DNA from: Anastatus disparis
Lineage: Eukaryota; Arthropoda; Insecta; Hymenoptera; Eupelmidae
Reading direction: 5' to 3'
Assembly: GCA_017163975.1 (NCBI GenBank)
Contig: JAFFSR010000353.1
Coordinates: 3,814,501 to 3,878,500, forward strand
DNA: 64,000 nucleotides
Below the pieces are notes generated by a model, which saw nothing but the letters and a program-made list of their open reading frames with translations, was not told the DNA's origin and did not search any database. The position numbers and the translations under genes are program-made. Positions 14,357 through 26,964 of the stretch are shown piece by piece. How positions within the stretch are numbered: position 1 is the first letter of the stretch; the number at the start of each line of letters is the position of its first letter.

Positions 14357-14684
14357 ATTTTCGAAAATGCCACTCTACATCTGAAACTAGATGATTGAAG
14401 GAAGATTTTAAGCCGTCATAAAATTTTTTTAGTCTACTACAATTTTAGTTAAGGGGGTACTGATTCACAAAGAATGCCCCATATTTATAAATATATATGT
14501 GTACAAATCATATGCAAATGGTATACAAATAAGCCATGCATTAGAATTCACTATTATATTTTAAATATAATCTATATTTATTTTCATTACATTACCAAGT
14601 TATCGAACCAATAAATAAAGAGAATGGAAGGGCTGGATAAAAGAACGACTTCGACGCGCGGCCACTAGATATATATATATATAT
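14357..14684. repeat. Right arm of the giant inverted repeat, with TA run
   Basis: Reverse complement of 5193-5495, followed by the first half of the TA microsatellite (14670-14684). Confidence 0.85.
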
Positions 14685-15302
14685 TGTAACCGTCCTATCC
14701 TATTACCCTATTACTACACTAATCTTTTTTTAATGTTCTTTTATTGTTGTTAAAGTCGTTTATAGCTAGGACGCCTTGCCTAGCTATAGCTGACTTTTAA
14801 AATATATTTGTTAATAATGTTGGGTTTATTGTGTATAAAGCCCGTTGTTGTTGGAAACCGAACGCTTCGGGGCTTAACACTGGGTTAATAGGAGAGGAAT
14901 GTTGCTTGGATAAGCTCTTTATTGAAAAATGTACGACAAACTATTACAAAGTCATGTATTAAACACGTGTATAAAAATTATCTTGCTTAAGACGATGCCA
15001 TGGCCAAGCGCCCGCCGTTGTCTTAAGCAAGGTACAACCGCACAGTAGAAGAGTCGATCCAAGAGTGACAAGAGTCACCAGCTCCTCGCACTGCTTGCAT
15101 CAGCTCTCTTCAGTCTTTCTCCCACTCTTTTAACTTAGTAGAAGAAAGGGAGAGCCACCGTGTACTCTCAGCGGTACTTACACATGCAAGCGCGTATACG
15201 TACATACGCGCGCTTGCATGTTTAACCACTTTGATCTTTTTGGGTGTTTGCGCGCGCATCTTCCAGTATCGTACGGTTCCAGGGCCGCACATACTCGGGC
15301 GC

Positions 15303-15305
<3 letters not shown>
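14685..15305 (-). mobile_element. Probable solo LTR inserted in a TA microsatellite
   Basis: On the minus strand it begins TGAGCGCCCGAG and ends GGACGGTTACA, so it has TG...CA ends. A CAATAAA polyadenylation signal lies on the minus strand near 14917. Length 621 bp. There is no primer-binding site or polypurine tract beside it, hence solo. The target duplication is masked by TA repeats. GC content is well above the surroundings. No protein is encoded; the minus frame across 15110-15352 is accidental. Confidence 0.6.

Positions 15306-15344
<39 letters not shown>
15306..15344. repeat. TA microsatellite, second half
   Basis: Pure TA run continuing the one broken at 14684. Confidence 0.95.
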
Positions 15345-15346
<2 letters not shown>

Positions 15347-17380
15347 CATCATAAACGTGTTTTAATAAATTACCACGAATATGATGCACTTATTATTTGT
15401 ACTATACAAGTACTTTTACTAATCTACCATTTAATCAGCGTTGAATATGAATCGTCCTTTCAAATTCACGATTCAACAACGAACGCCGACAAAATGGCGC
15501 ATTCAGCCGTTACAATTTGTTTATCGAGTACAATCTTGGTACTCAATAAACCGATTGCCTTTAAGTGTAAGGCTTTTTTGATAAGCAAGTAAGCTCAGCT
15601 AGACCGTACACTACAGAGACTTCGTGCTCTGTAGATTCGGGTCCGTATGCAGCAGCTCACTCTTAAATGATTTTAGCATTAATTATGTCCTAAAAAAGGA
15701 AATACAAGGAAAGAATGCATCAGGTTACTTGGGCCTCATGTATCTAAAAATTATTAGCGAAAACTTTCCTAGCATGTAACTTTGAGCGAGGAAGTTGTTT
15801 ATTATTGTTTCATGAACATTTGTGTAAATTTTCAATAATTTTTATACTATATATTTCGAAATATACGAGGTTAAAATACGAGAATTTATGCACGCTAAGG
15901 GCATTGACAATCTTTGCAATCGAAAATTCACAATAAATACTTCCCTAGCATCAAACTTTGAGCAAGAAAGTTGTTTATTATAATTTTATGTACACTCTTA
16001 TGAATTTTTAGCAATTTCGATACTGTATATTTGAAAATATGCGAAATTATGATGAAAATAAATCATGCATGCCAAAGGTGCCGACTGTCTTTAAAATTAA
16101 AATTTATAATAAATACTTTACTAGCATCTAACATTGAGTTAGGAAATTGTTTATTATTGTTTAATTTATACTGCAATTGATTTCTAGGAATTTTCATACT
16201 TTATATTTGAAAATACCAAAAATTAAAGTGCATGGAAGTATGTACGTCATTTTCGTTGAACATTCACTGATAAAAGAAAATAAATTGTGTCGCATAGATT
16301 CGATAGTTAATACATTTCATTGTGTTACATATAATTGAAATTAAAATTTTCAAATGTCATTGACAAGTTAAGAATTCTACGAAAAATATCAACTTTAAAA
16401 TGAGTTTTAAAAAATTTTAAATTCCCAAATTTAATATTGAACTTGTTTTCTTAAAGTAGAATGAATATTCCATAGTGGTAGGATTTTAAAAAATGTATTA
16501 TTTTTAGGCAATTACAAACACAATTAGATAGTTCATTTGATTTTTGAGTTTTGTTTCGAAAGATCTAGTAATTCCATTTATTTTATTTTGATTGTCAGTG
16601 CGCGTTAAATATAAACAGCGAACATGTTTTTATGCATTTTTATTTGTGATATTTTCGAATATGAAGTATCAGAATTTCTGAAAATCTATAAAAGTATAAA
16701 TTGAACAATAATAAACAATTTCCTAACTCAACGTTAAATGCCAGGAAAGTATTTATTATGAATATTAATTTTAAAGACACGCTGTATATATCACCCATTC
16801 TCTACTAAATAGAAGGACAAACATTTTTTTTCACTAAAAATTGGTAAAATGGTTCTTTTCCATATTATCAACCACTCAGAATTTTTTTAGATTCCTTTAG
16901 TACATATTTTTAGAGCTACAAAGCTTCAAAGTTGGGCAAAAATCATATTTTTGACTAATTTTAAGCTTAAATCACTAAGTTGGGTTGCGTTTTAGGAATT
17001 TATTACTAAAAAACTTTTTCCTTTAAAATATTCTAGTTTTTGAGAAAAAATTAATTTAAAAGTGCTAATGTAGCCATTCGCTGAAGTCATTTAAAGCATT
17101 GAAATACCACTTTTCAAGGTTTCGAACCATGATCCCATGTCCAAGAAAATCATCGAAGTAGGTAATGTATGTAGAAATACGGCCTACAAATTTCAAAATG
17201 AACATCCTGGGCTATCTTTTGGAAAAAATTAAAATGTGATTAAAAATAATGAAAAATGTGATTTTTAGCTGCATTTCTTCATTTTAATTGTATTCATCGG
17301 TTGCAGACGTACCTTCGCAAACATTCATAGAAATAGTCGTTTACCTTAAAGATATTAAAATACATTAAAAATATCTTCTG
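15345..17380. repeat. Outer right arm of the giant inverted repeat
   Basis: Pairs with 4733-5139 (15345-15742) and then directly with 1-1582 (15743-17380). The about 176-bp subterminal units are mirrored near 15800-16200. The arm end is not defined, because the left arm runs off the window. Confidence 0.85.
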
Positions 17381-17936
17381 AAGTGAACTAAATTTTGAGA
17401 TTTTTTTAACAAATCATGTGCCACCGTAGCACATAAAAAATTCACTTAAATAATGAATTTGAAAAAATTTGTGTTTATTTCATAGTTCAAGGTTATATAA
17501 TACTGCTAATATTTCTAATAACACATGGTGACAGGTAACTATATGTAAAATTTTTTTTTTTTTTATGGAATTCAGAATGGATCAGGCCTTTTTTATTAGA
17601 AAAAAATTGAATTTTGTTGAATTTCTTGAGAATTATGATTGGTAACTAAAATATCTTTTTTTTATTTGACTGAAAAGATTTGGAAAATTATTTTTGCTTT
17701 ATTTTTTTCACAATTTAAACATAATCCATCTCAAGATATAATAACACTTTAAAGAATAATTAATTTAATTTTTAGGCAAGAAATAATTTTACATTTTGAA
17801 TAATGTTAACAGTCCAATAGATAAAGATACGATTTGCTTTGTACTGATAATTCATTACATTTATTATTGCATTTTTAAAATAATAGGCTTATAATTATAG
17901 GCCTAAACTACTCACAAAACGATTTTCCCTTATTGC
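17381..17936. other. AT-rich stretch, nothing recognised
   Basis: Homopolymer-rich, with no open frame or repeat that I can assign. Confidence 0.5.
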
Positions 17937-17938
17937 AG

Positions 17939-18040
17939 GCAGCTGTGTCTTCTCTAGAGGGTGCCTTGTCCGGCAGACTTGACTCAATTCAGAATACTAT
18001 GAGGCTTCTGAGAGCCATGTCAAAAATACTTAAACTGTAA
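17939..18040 (+). other. Possible terminal coding exon, unidentified
   Basis: A pyrimidine tract and TTATTGCAG precede an open frame of 33 codons that ends in a stop at 18038-18040. The peptide reads AAVSSLEGALSGRLDSIQ, then NTMRLLRAMSKILKL. It is amphipathic and could be the end of a coiled coil. It has normal codon composition, unlike its AT-rich flank. It may be the last exon of a host gene lying upstream, or a piece of a retrotransposon ORF1. I do not recognise the family. Confidence 0.3.
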
Positions 18041-18046
18041 ACTGGT

Positions 18047-18346
18047 AAACTGGAGGTGCCTAAATATATTTTCTGTTCTGTGCAAAAGAGCAGCTCTCAA
18101 CTCATATTGGTTTCTATTATTTATCGGTCTCCTGCTATTTTGTTTATTAGAAACACAGATTTTTTAGATGTTATTAGAAATTATGCTTCTGATTACTCTC
18201 ATAAAATCATAATAGGAGACCTAAATGCTGATCTACTGCGTAAGAGCAGTAATGCCAGATTTATTAATAAGCTGTCGATTTGTTACAGTTGGTTCAGTAT
18301 GGTACCACGCATTACACTTCGACGTTTCTCACGTGGATTAACCTGA
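18047..18346 (+). pseudogene. Non-LTR retrotransposon endonuclease fragment
   Basis: About 96 codons of an APE-type endonuclease with the family motifs IYRSP and IIIGDLNADLL, where the D and N of GDLN lie in the catalytic fold. The N-terminal third of the domain is missing, and the frame is lost after about 18346; remnants such as IDVCISCDHVITDQ continue near 18418. The domain would nick the target DNA for target-primed reverse transcription. It belongs with the reverse transcriptase remnant just downstream. Confidence 0.75.
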
Positions 18347-18639
18347 GTCGACGACAAGGACAAAGTACTTGACGCACAAAACTTACCGGCTAATTTTCAC
18401 AGTCGGCATAACTTCATTGATGTATGTATTTCTTGTGATCATGTCATAACGGATCAAAACGCAATAAGATATAGAAATTATAAAGATTGTTGTCCAACAT
18501 TATTGGTACAGAGTTCAGCCAGCTGTGATTGGACGCTATTTACAGTTGCTACAGTTGACCCGGAGTCTCCACTTGTCTGCCTCTGCCACAATCTTACGGC
18601 AGCCACAAAAAACACTCAAATTTAGTTAAGACCAATTTC

Positions 18640-20560
18640 TATGGATAGACAAAGGAGTGTCGCAGATGCGGCGCAAGAGAGATGCCACGTATCGAAAATG
18701 CAAACGGACGAGAGATCTCTTTAAATTCTTGCAACTGCGTAGAACAATAGACGAACAGGCTAAACAAGCTAAGACTACTTACTATCATAATAGACTGTTC
18801 GAAGCTCTTGCCAAAGGTAATGTCTAGAAGAAGTTAAAAGACCTGGGACTCTTATCCGGACCTCAAGGGGACTTGAATGGATCCACTCCAGATAAGCTTA
18901 ATGCGCACTTTGCCAGGATGTCAGTCTTGCCACACGATGATGATGAGGAATATAATAGAATTCTTTCTCAATGTAGTGAAAGTGGCTTTGCTTTTAAGCC
19001 AATTAATGTTAATAATGTTGTCCTTGCCATTTTGCATTTTTCATTACAGGCTTATGGCGAGGATGGCATCCTGCAGAGCGTGATACTCAAAGTTTTACCG
19101 TTTATTAAAGAACATCTTGTAACTTTATTCAATTCCTCTTTTGCACGGAGGGTATTTCCTTGCCTTTGGAAGCGTGCACGCATCGTGCTGTTAAAAAAGT
19201 GTCCAGCACCTGCATTGCCTAAAGATTTTAAGACCATAGCGATCTTATGTTTTCTTTCAAAGGTCTTTGAGAAGATTTCCCATGACCAATTGCAAGAGAA
19301 CATTACGGCACATAAAATACTTGACCCTATGCAGACTGGTTTTCAAAAGCATAACTCATCGCTGATTGCCATACTTAAACGTAAACACGACATAAGATCG
19401 GGTCTAGATAAGAAACTCATTACGTTACTACTTCTATTTGACTTTAGTAAAGCATTCGACACAATCTCGCACTTCAAACTACTTGTGAGGCTTAGATCGA
19501 TGGGATTTTACAGTGGGTGCACTCAAGTGGATTAGCTCCCATTCATCAGATATGGAACAAATGGTTTCCACGCATCTAAAAGAGGAATCAAATTAGCTAA
19601 CGATCAATTTAGGAGTTCCACAGGGTTCAGTGCTGAGGCTTTTGTTGTTCTGCCTTTACATTAATAATATACGTGATACGCTCGACTCTGGTTGCGTCGG
19701 GCACCTACTATATGCGGATGACCTGCAAATTTATACGCAGGTCCCTTATGAGGGTGTGAATGAAAGTATTCGTATTCTACAGAGGGCGGCCAGCGCGGTG
19801 TCGGAGTGGGCTGTCGATGTTTCTCTCACATTAAATCTCAGCAAAACTAAGGCGATCGTTTTTGCCAATAGTCAATTTATTAATGACTTTTATGTTTGTG
19901 AGCCAAGGACGATTGAGCTTGTAGGTCGTGTCGGCATATCTTTCTCTGATACCGTTACGAGCCTTGGTGTTGTGCTTGTCTCTAAGCTATTATGGGAACC
20001 ACGCATTAATATCTTGATTAAAAAATTTAATAGGACTATGTACGGCTTATGGTTTTTTCGTCGGTATACTACTGACGCTCTGCGCAAACAACTCGCGACC
20101 GCTCTGCTGTTTTCACATCTAGATTACTGCTTAGTGGTTCTGCTCGATGCTTCACAAGAGTTGAGAAGACGATTACAAAGACTACAAAATTCTTGTCTGA
20201 GATATGTATTAGACATGAGAACGGGCGATCACATCTCTCCTCATAGAGCTGCGCTAGGTTGGCTGTGTACTAGTTCGAAGAGACAGTATTTTATGGTTGT
20301 ACTTATGTACAAAATCGTGCGCATGAATACTTCCGAGTATCTTGTGGGTCTCTTTACTAGATATGTACCTAGGGTAACCACTAGCGGAGAGATTAAGGAT
20401 TTTGCGGTACCCTTTATGCATACTGAGACTGGAAGGAATTCCTTTCAAGTTTAAAGTGCGAATTTTTGGAACTTCCTGCCTACTGATATAAAGAATCTGC
20501 TATCGCTCAGCAAGTTTAAGTCGGTTCTGGGGAAGTACTTGCTCGACACGAATGAACTTA
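18640..20560 (+). pseudogene. Non-LTR reverse transcriptase (CR1/jockey group), copy 1
   Basis: A linker between endonuclease and RT starts near 18650 (DKGVSQMRRKRDATYRK), with a stop at about 18824. The RT domain then runs: LLLFDFSKAFDTIS (motif A) at about 19430, LGVPQGSVL at about 19610, LLYADDLQIYTQ with the YADD catalytic box at 19711-19722, and a C-terminal region to about 20560 with no RNase H domain. Against copy 2 (30768-32437) it has a 1-base insertion near 19510, a TAG in place of Trp at 19594-19596, and a TAA near 20452. It cannot make an active enzyme. The apparent frame starts (TTG, GTG) are not real starts. Confidence 0.9.
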
Positions 20561-21040
20561 ATTTTATTTTCTATTTATTTGTTAATTTATTATAATGTGG
20601 TGTCCCGTATACAGGCTTAAGGTATGATTGTATTTATTGGCTGAATGGTTAGTGAGTGAATGCTTTACTTGTTTTTATTATTTTGACTGCGTTTTGTACT
20701 ATTGCATACACTTATTATTTTATTGTATTTTTTATTATTTTTCATTTTTTATTTAAAAAAATTTTTTAAATACTATGATTGATAGATATTGTGTGACTGA
20801 CTAATAATTTATAGGATTGTTGCGTGTATTATATTATTTTTTATATCTGTGATATCACTTCTTTTGTTTTGGCTTACTTATTCAGTACTATTAGGTTTAG
20901 TAATTGACTGTGATATCAACTGCAATATTTTTTTATTTATACATGGTTTTATGTGCAATATTTATTATCATATTCATAGATTGTATTATACGCCTTTTGT
21001 ATTATGATATACAAATAAAAATAATATCTATATATCTATC
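20561..21040 (+). mobile_element. 3' UTR and tail of retrotransposon copy 1
   Basis: The AT-rich 3' region resembles that of copy 2 (GGTGTCCCGTATACAGGCTTAAGG against GATGTACCCTTTATAGATTTAAGG type text, each under 25 bases apart in alignment). It ends ATACAAATAAAAATAATATC followed by TCTA-like repeats, as copy 2 does at 32937-32960. Confidence 0.65.
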
Positions 21041-22024
21041 CGATTAACATGTTTTTTCTTTTTAATCTGAGGTAGCGCGTGAAAATAATAGCAACTTTCA
21101 TGCCAGTTTTTAGAAAAAGGTAGTTTTCTATTATTTTTAAAATTTGTTCCGTCATTTGTATTTTTTCTATGATCGGTGAAAAACTTTCCATCTAAGTTCA
21201 ATCGGTGTTGAAATATTTTTTAAGACATGTAAAAGAATATAAAAATTTATTTAGAAAGTCAATATAGGAGGATACCGCATGCTCATATGTATAGGACTCT
21301 ATACATAAAAGAATTTAGCATTGAAAATGTCTAAAAAAAAAGCAATAAGGAGATGCACGAAAAATAATTCAAAAATCAAAAAATGGAACTCTGAAAACGG
21401 TTTTATTTTATATATTTATATTCAAATTTATGCAATGAAAAAAGACACCTTATTTTGAGCTTTAGTTGTTCAAACATTTTCAAAAACGCATTTTTTACGA
21501 ATATCGTGAAATTTAACTTTTAATAACTCCATCAATTTTTCATGTTTTTGAGCGTTTAAAATGTTAAATGAAATGTCTTTTTAAGAGGAGTCTAACGCTG
21601 TTTGCCGATCATAAAAATATTAAAATTTCGTGATTCAACCGAGAATTAAAAGTAGGAAAAAATAATGAAAATGCCCGTTGCCTTTGGGGTTATGTGGCAA
21701 AGCCCTTTCCATAAATCTAAATGTACTAGTAATTCCATGAAAGTTTAGTTCAAAACGAAGAAAATGATGTATTGTGAGTTCAATTTGGTGCAAAATTGGA
21801 TTAATGACGAGTTTTCGAAAACTAGAGAAAAACCGCCAAAAAAGGGCCCATTTTTTGACCTTGTATAACCATATCTCGACATCTATTGGGGTTAGGAGAC
21901 TGAAATTTGGCATGGGTTCCTAAGCTTCATAGTTCAACAAGATGCCATGGTCGATGGAAAATTCGGGAGACCCACTGCAACCACTTTTTAGGAAAAATAT
22001 TAGAATAGCTCATATATATGTACA

Positions 22025-22025
<1 letters not shown>
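21041..22025. other. AT-rich, nothing assigned
   Basis: No gene. 21630-21990 is less AT-rich, with several short frames and no recognisable product; it could be a decayed element. Confidence 0.45.

Positions 22026-22068
<43 letters not shown>
22026..22068. repeat. TA microsatellite
   Basis: Pure TA repeat. Confidence 0.95.
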
Positions 22069-22070
<2 letters not shown>

Positions 22071-23670
22071 AATAAAAAAACGGAGCGTGGACCTTGCAAA
22101 AATCATATTTTTTTATAGTAATTAGTTATTTCTTATTTGATCCATAATCACCTTTAAAAATTAGTAATAATGAAGTTCATTAACAGAAATCATTAAAAAA
22201 ACCGATGTGATCGTCTTTGGGACTGGCTGGTAGAAGTGAAACTTCTTCACGAAGTTATAAAACACATAAATGTTTGTTCAATTTTTATCATTATTTTTGC
22301 ACGTTGAAACAATGTAGAGAAAAGAGGGGCGCACCATCAAAAATTTTAGAGAAAGAAAAAGAGGGAAAACCGCAAGCCGATATTGCTTCCTTTATTCATT
22401 CAGATTTGTATTATATATATATACTATGCATGTATACATATAATATATCTGCGCTTGACTATTTAGTACCTTGCTTTGCTGTGAAGACGCAGACGCGCCT
22501 CCTATATACATACACTTCGGTTTCATTAGTTCCGTTGCATCTAGCGTCATGAAATCAATTCTCTACCGTATAACTTTTTTAATACAACGCTTATGGGAGG
22601 TGTATACCATCGGTAAAGAAGTTTCATTTCAGAAATTAAGAAGTGTGCGACTTGCGAAAATAATAAGTATTTTTTTATTAGAATTAGTTATTTTTAAATT
22701 GATTTATTAATAATTTTAAAAAATAGTAATATAATTATATACTAATAATAATAATACTAATTATTGAAAAAACAAATTTAGGTATATGTTATTATGATTG
22801 TCAACAAAGTGCGTGGTAACCAAAAAAATAATTTTTTAAAACTAAATATTTCTTACTAGGTGATTTTTTAGATCCTTTTGATGGAGTCTTGCTTGTTTCA
22901 CGATTTTCTACTTCCTTTGTAGGAGTTTTTCCTGTTCTCTGATTACTATTACTTAATGTTGAAGTATTTATAGCTTTACGTGAACCATTTAAGCTTGTAT
23001 TGGTACTAAAACTATAAAAGATTATTATTGGAAAAATATTTTATAAAATATAGGCAGATATATCCAATATATAGATAAAACAAAGAATATATATGTATAC
23101 ATATATTTGAATTCGTATTTATATCACACTGGTTGCTGTTGATGCCACTAATATAGATTTTTTTTTTATTTCTCTTTCTTCTTTTTTTCAAACCCATTTC
23201 TTCCCAAAAACCCAAATTTGGAAGCAACTTTTGCACCGAACGTCGTAAAAAGATTTTGAAACAAGTCGATTTCGATAGATTTTGACCTCCTCCTTCAATT
23301 TCCGTAAGTTAAATTAGCCTTGAATGACGAAAAAAAAGTTATAGCTATTTAAACAACAAAAATGCCCATTTTTTTGAAATTTTTTTCATAAAAATCGTAT
23401 TTTTTGACCTAGTAAAAGGCAACGCATCATTTTTGAAGATTCTATTTGCGTATTTCTTAGTAGACCGCTCAATTCCCGTTGGAATTGTTTAAGAAACAAA
23501 ATGGTAGCTTCAATATAGTGCCTGAAAGTTGTAATTTTTCATTTTTCCAAAAACATCGATTATTTTGACGTTATGCGCGCGTAAATCAGTATAAAATGAG
23601 TGAAAACATGAATTTTGTTCAGAATGTTAATATTAAAATTTATGAATTTCTAGCATTCAAAAATACACTG
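22069..23670. other. AT-rich, nothing assigned
   Basis: Scattered short frames only, with no motif, repeat or splice-supported exon that I can defend. Confidence 0.45.
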
Positions 23671-23674
23671 AGAA

Positions 23675-24315
23675 GTAGAATGCATTGCATTCGGGTCTCG
23701 GATTTTCTTCCAACTTTGGGATGTTTTTCTTACATAAGATCATAAAAAAGCCGCGTCCATTCGGTTTTTTTTAAGTTATTAGTAATTTTGTCTGTTTTGC
23801 TAGAAAATTTGCATCTGCTTTATAGTTTTATAGTTTTCGAACTACTTATTTTCTAAGGTTTTTACTAATTGAATATTAAAGTTGAGATTAAAACCTTTTA
23901 ATTAGAAAAAAAGTGTCCAAAAAACTTAAGTTGTTCAAAAGTTATGAAGGGGTGAAAATTAAAATGGAATTCAGACTAAAATGCAGCATTTATTTTCCAT
24001 GCATATTTTCAGCTAAATATTTGCGCTATTTCTATTTCCTCATAACTTCTAAGCAACTTGAGCTTTCTGAAAACGTTTTTTTTTTTCAATCAAAAGGTTT
24101 TAATTCCAACTTTAATATGCAATTAGTAAAAACCTTACAGAATAAGTAGTTCGAAACCTAAAACCATAAAGTAGATGCAAACATCTCAATAAAACAGATA
24201 AAACTGCTCATAACTCGGCAAAAATGGAGCGTTGGACCAAAAGGACGTGGCTTTCTTCATGATTTTAAATTAGAAAAAAATCCGAGACTCAAATGCGATG
24301 CACTCTTTTTGTAAG
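23675..24315. mobile_element. Hairpin MITE, CAAGGAGAG family, copy 1
   Basis: The two halves are reverse complements over about 310 bp each: AAAGCCGCGTCCATTCGG near 23750 against the RC at about 24235, and AACTACTTATTTTCTAAGG near 23840 against the RC at about 24150. The right end reads CACTCTTTTTG followed by TAA. The left end is eroded. It is a close relative of 59813-60484. Confidence 0.8.
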
Positions 24316-24591
24316 CATAGCGAAGTATCTCCAGCTCAACTTTGCTAATTTTTTTACCCTTCTTTCGTCTTTGATTGCGTAACGACCTTTGATATTTCTG
24401 GTCAAATCAACAAAAAAATGTTGTCAATTAGGTCGAGGAAAACCTCCATTATTTTTGGTGTCAGTAATCATGACGGTCACAAAATCTTATATATTTCAAA
24501 AAAAAAATTTTTTTTGTATTTTTTTAAAGAGACGGTTATAATTATTCACCGCTTGGTGGCACTGCGGTTAGGCGAGATAAAAATGTAAAAA

Positions 24592-24992
24592 ATTTTTTAC
24601 ACAGCGATTTACAATTTACTGAGACAATAATATACCTTTAATGTTATCAATAACTCTAGCCATGTATATGTAGAATAATTATTCATGCTAATCTTGGTTA
24701 AAAAGTCCAAAATATTTCTATAAAGCAAAAAATGCTGCGCGTGGTAGAGCTGATTTAAACATGTGTATTTTTCTTAAGTATGACAGTAAAGTAATACTAC
24801 ACAATGATGAATACATATACATGCTTACGCCTGCTCTATATCGCGCTGCATTCATCGCTTTATAAAAATATTTTGGACTTTTCAAACAAGATTAGCATGA
24901 TCAATTATTCTATATAGATATGGCTAGAGTTATTGACAACATTAGAGGTATATTATTGTTTTGGTAAATTGTAAACCTGTGTGTAAATAATA
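24592..24992. mobile_element. Fold-back MITE
   Basis: Arms of about 155 bp pair almost throughout, from TTTACACAGCGATTTACA on the left to TGTAAACCTGTGTGTAAA on the right. Only a small loop remains, around 24770-24810. No coding capacity. Confidence 0.8.
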
Positions 24993-25123
24993 TTTCATAT
25001 CCTTCTCTCACCTGCAGCTTCACTAAACGTCGAATGGTACCGACCTCTTGAATACAAATGTATTTTATGGTTAATGTCTACCCATACCTATATATTTATA
25101 AGTATATTTACTTCATAAGACAT

Positions 25124-25130
<7 letters not shown>

Positions 25131-25169
<39 letters not shown>

Positions 25170-25178
25170 ACACACACA
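25131..25178. repeat. CA microsatellite
   Basis: CA run with two CG interruptions. Confidence 0.95.
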
Positions 25179-25803
25179 CTACAGCCGCCATATACTAAAA
25201 AGTAAAGTCAGATGTGCTTATAACGTCACAATTGGCAATGAAAGAAGTGAAATGATCTTTGACAATATATTAATTATTAAAACATGATTATCATCTAAAG
25301 AATAGACATCTTGATATTAATATGTTAGCCATAACATGTTATTATTTATTGTTGTTGAGTTATTGTCAAAATATTGTTTTTGACTAGAATATACCGGTTA
25401 ATTCTGCTTGCAAACCAGAGAAGATTTCTACCAGGGAACTGGACATTCTTAGTTTTTGTTAGAATGATATAATCATTTCTTTTTAATCCTGTAATTTTAA
25501 AAAATGCTGTGAGAAAAAATGAAGCAAAAAAAAGTTTGAAATAATTTGCTATCAATATTGCCTCAGACTATCTTTAAAAATAATTTGGAAGACCTTGAAC
25601 ACCCATATTCTAAAAATTTTTAAATTATAGCAAAAATGTTCTGAAATCCAGTATGACAAGCGAACTATGTTATTTTGTTCAGAATGCAAAGGATATTTTT
25701 GCAAAATATGCTTCGATTTCATTCATAAAGTTACTTGAATTTACTACATTCGTAACTTAATATGCCACTAAAAGCTTATGAGAATGAAAAAAGTTAAAAA
25801 AAT

Positions 25804-25932
25804 AGTATATTTTGCGTCAAGGCCGCAAAACGTATCATTCTTGGCGAGTGCATGCTGAGGGGCCAAGCGTAGCGAGGCCGCTCCAGCTGCATGAGCAAGA
25901 ATGATACGTTTGTGGCCGTGACTGCATATACT
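25804..25932. repeat. GC-rich palindrome
   Basis: AGTATATTTTGCGTCAAGGC... pairs with ...GGCCGTGACTGCATATACT. The central arms AACGTATCATTCTTG and CAAGAATGATACGTT are perfect. The loop is GC-rich (GGCCAAGCGTAGCGAGGCCG). A second small GC-rich palindrome (GGGGCGGAGCCCC) follows near 25963. It stands out sharply from about 85% AT flanks. Probably a very short palindromic mobile element. Confidence 0.7.
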
Positions 25933-25984
25933 TTTTTTTGTCTAAAGGCCGCTAAGCGGAAGCTGGGGCGGAGCCCCCCCGCCT

Positions 25985-26410
25985 ATAAAAAAAATAATTC
26001 ATAATTCTTAAAATATAAAAGAATTTTATATGTATAATATGAATTTTTTTATTATATAATTAATAAAAAAATTCAATTATAAATAATAAATAACTAATAA
26101 TTCTTTAAACACAATAAAATTAATATAATAAAAAAAATTCGATTATAAAAACCACTAATAATTTTTAAAATATTAAATTAAAATTAAACAAAAATACAAT
26201 AAAATATAAAATGAAGCTAAACTATAAAAATTATAACTAAAAAATATTTAAAAAAAAAAGAAAAAGTTTAAAAAAAATAAAATTAAAAAAAATCGATTAT
26301 AAAAACAACTAATAATTGTGAAAATATAATATTAAAATTAAACAAAAATAAAACAAAGCTAAACTATAAAAATTATAATTCAAAAATATTTAAAAAAGAA
26401 AAAAAAGTTT
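25985..26410. other. Extremely AT-rich tract
   Basis: Almost only A and T, with loosely repeated AATTATAAATAATAAATAAC-like phrases; the block around AAACTATAAAAATTATAA occurs twice (near 26217 and 26361). No gene. Confidence 0.6.
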
Positions 26411-26790
26411 TAACACGCGAAACTTGTAACTATGTCTTTCTCTCGCTCTTTCCTTTTCTTTCATAATACACATATATTAAGTCTAAGTTATTCGTTAACG
26501 TATACCCAGTATAGTATATGTGAGAAAAGGATAGCGATATTAGGGAGAGCGAGCAGTTCATTAAGTTCAATTCCAAGAATCGCTACGTCGAGAACATTTT
26601 TCTGCGAATTTTTATTAAAATAAGACATTGGATATACATCTTTCTTTTGCGACCTAGGACAAGAATAAACTATTTTGTGCTCCGTATACAGGACACAAAA
26701 ATTCATTTTGCGGCCTGAGGATAAAAAAAAATTTTTTTAACTAGATGAAAAACATAATTAAAAAGTTAAAAAAAAGATTCTTTAAAGGGC

Positions 26791-26964
26791 GATTTTTGAA
26801 CCCAAAATGAAATGACACCTTTTTTCAACATTAAATGAAATGCCACCTTTTTTCAACATTAAATGAAATGACACCTTTTTTAAATTTTAAATAAAATGAC
26901 ACCTTTCTTCAACCAAAATTGAAATGACACCTCTCTACAACCAAAAATAAAATGACACCTTCTT
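26791..26964. repeat. Tandem array, unit about 37 bp, 5-6 copies
   Basis: The phrase AAATGACACCTTTTTTCAAC recurs with variants (CCACC, CTCTCTACAAC). Confidence 0.85.

Noticed and set aside
15110..15352. 80-codon minus frame beginning in a TA run
   Set aside because: Lies across a TA microsatellite and the solo-LTR-like insert; no homology recognised.
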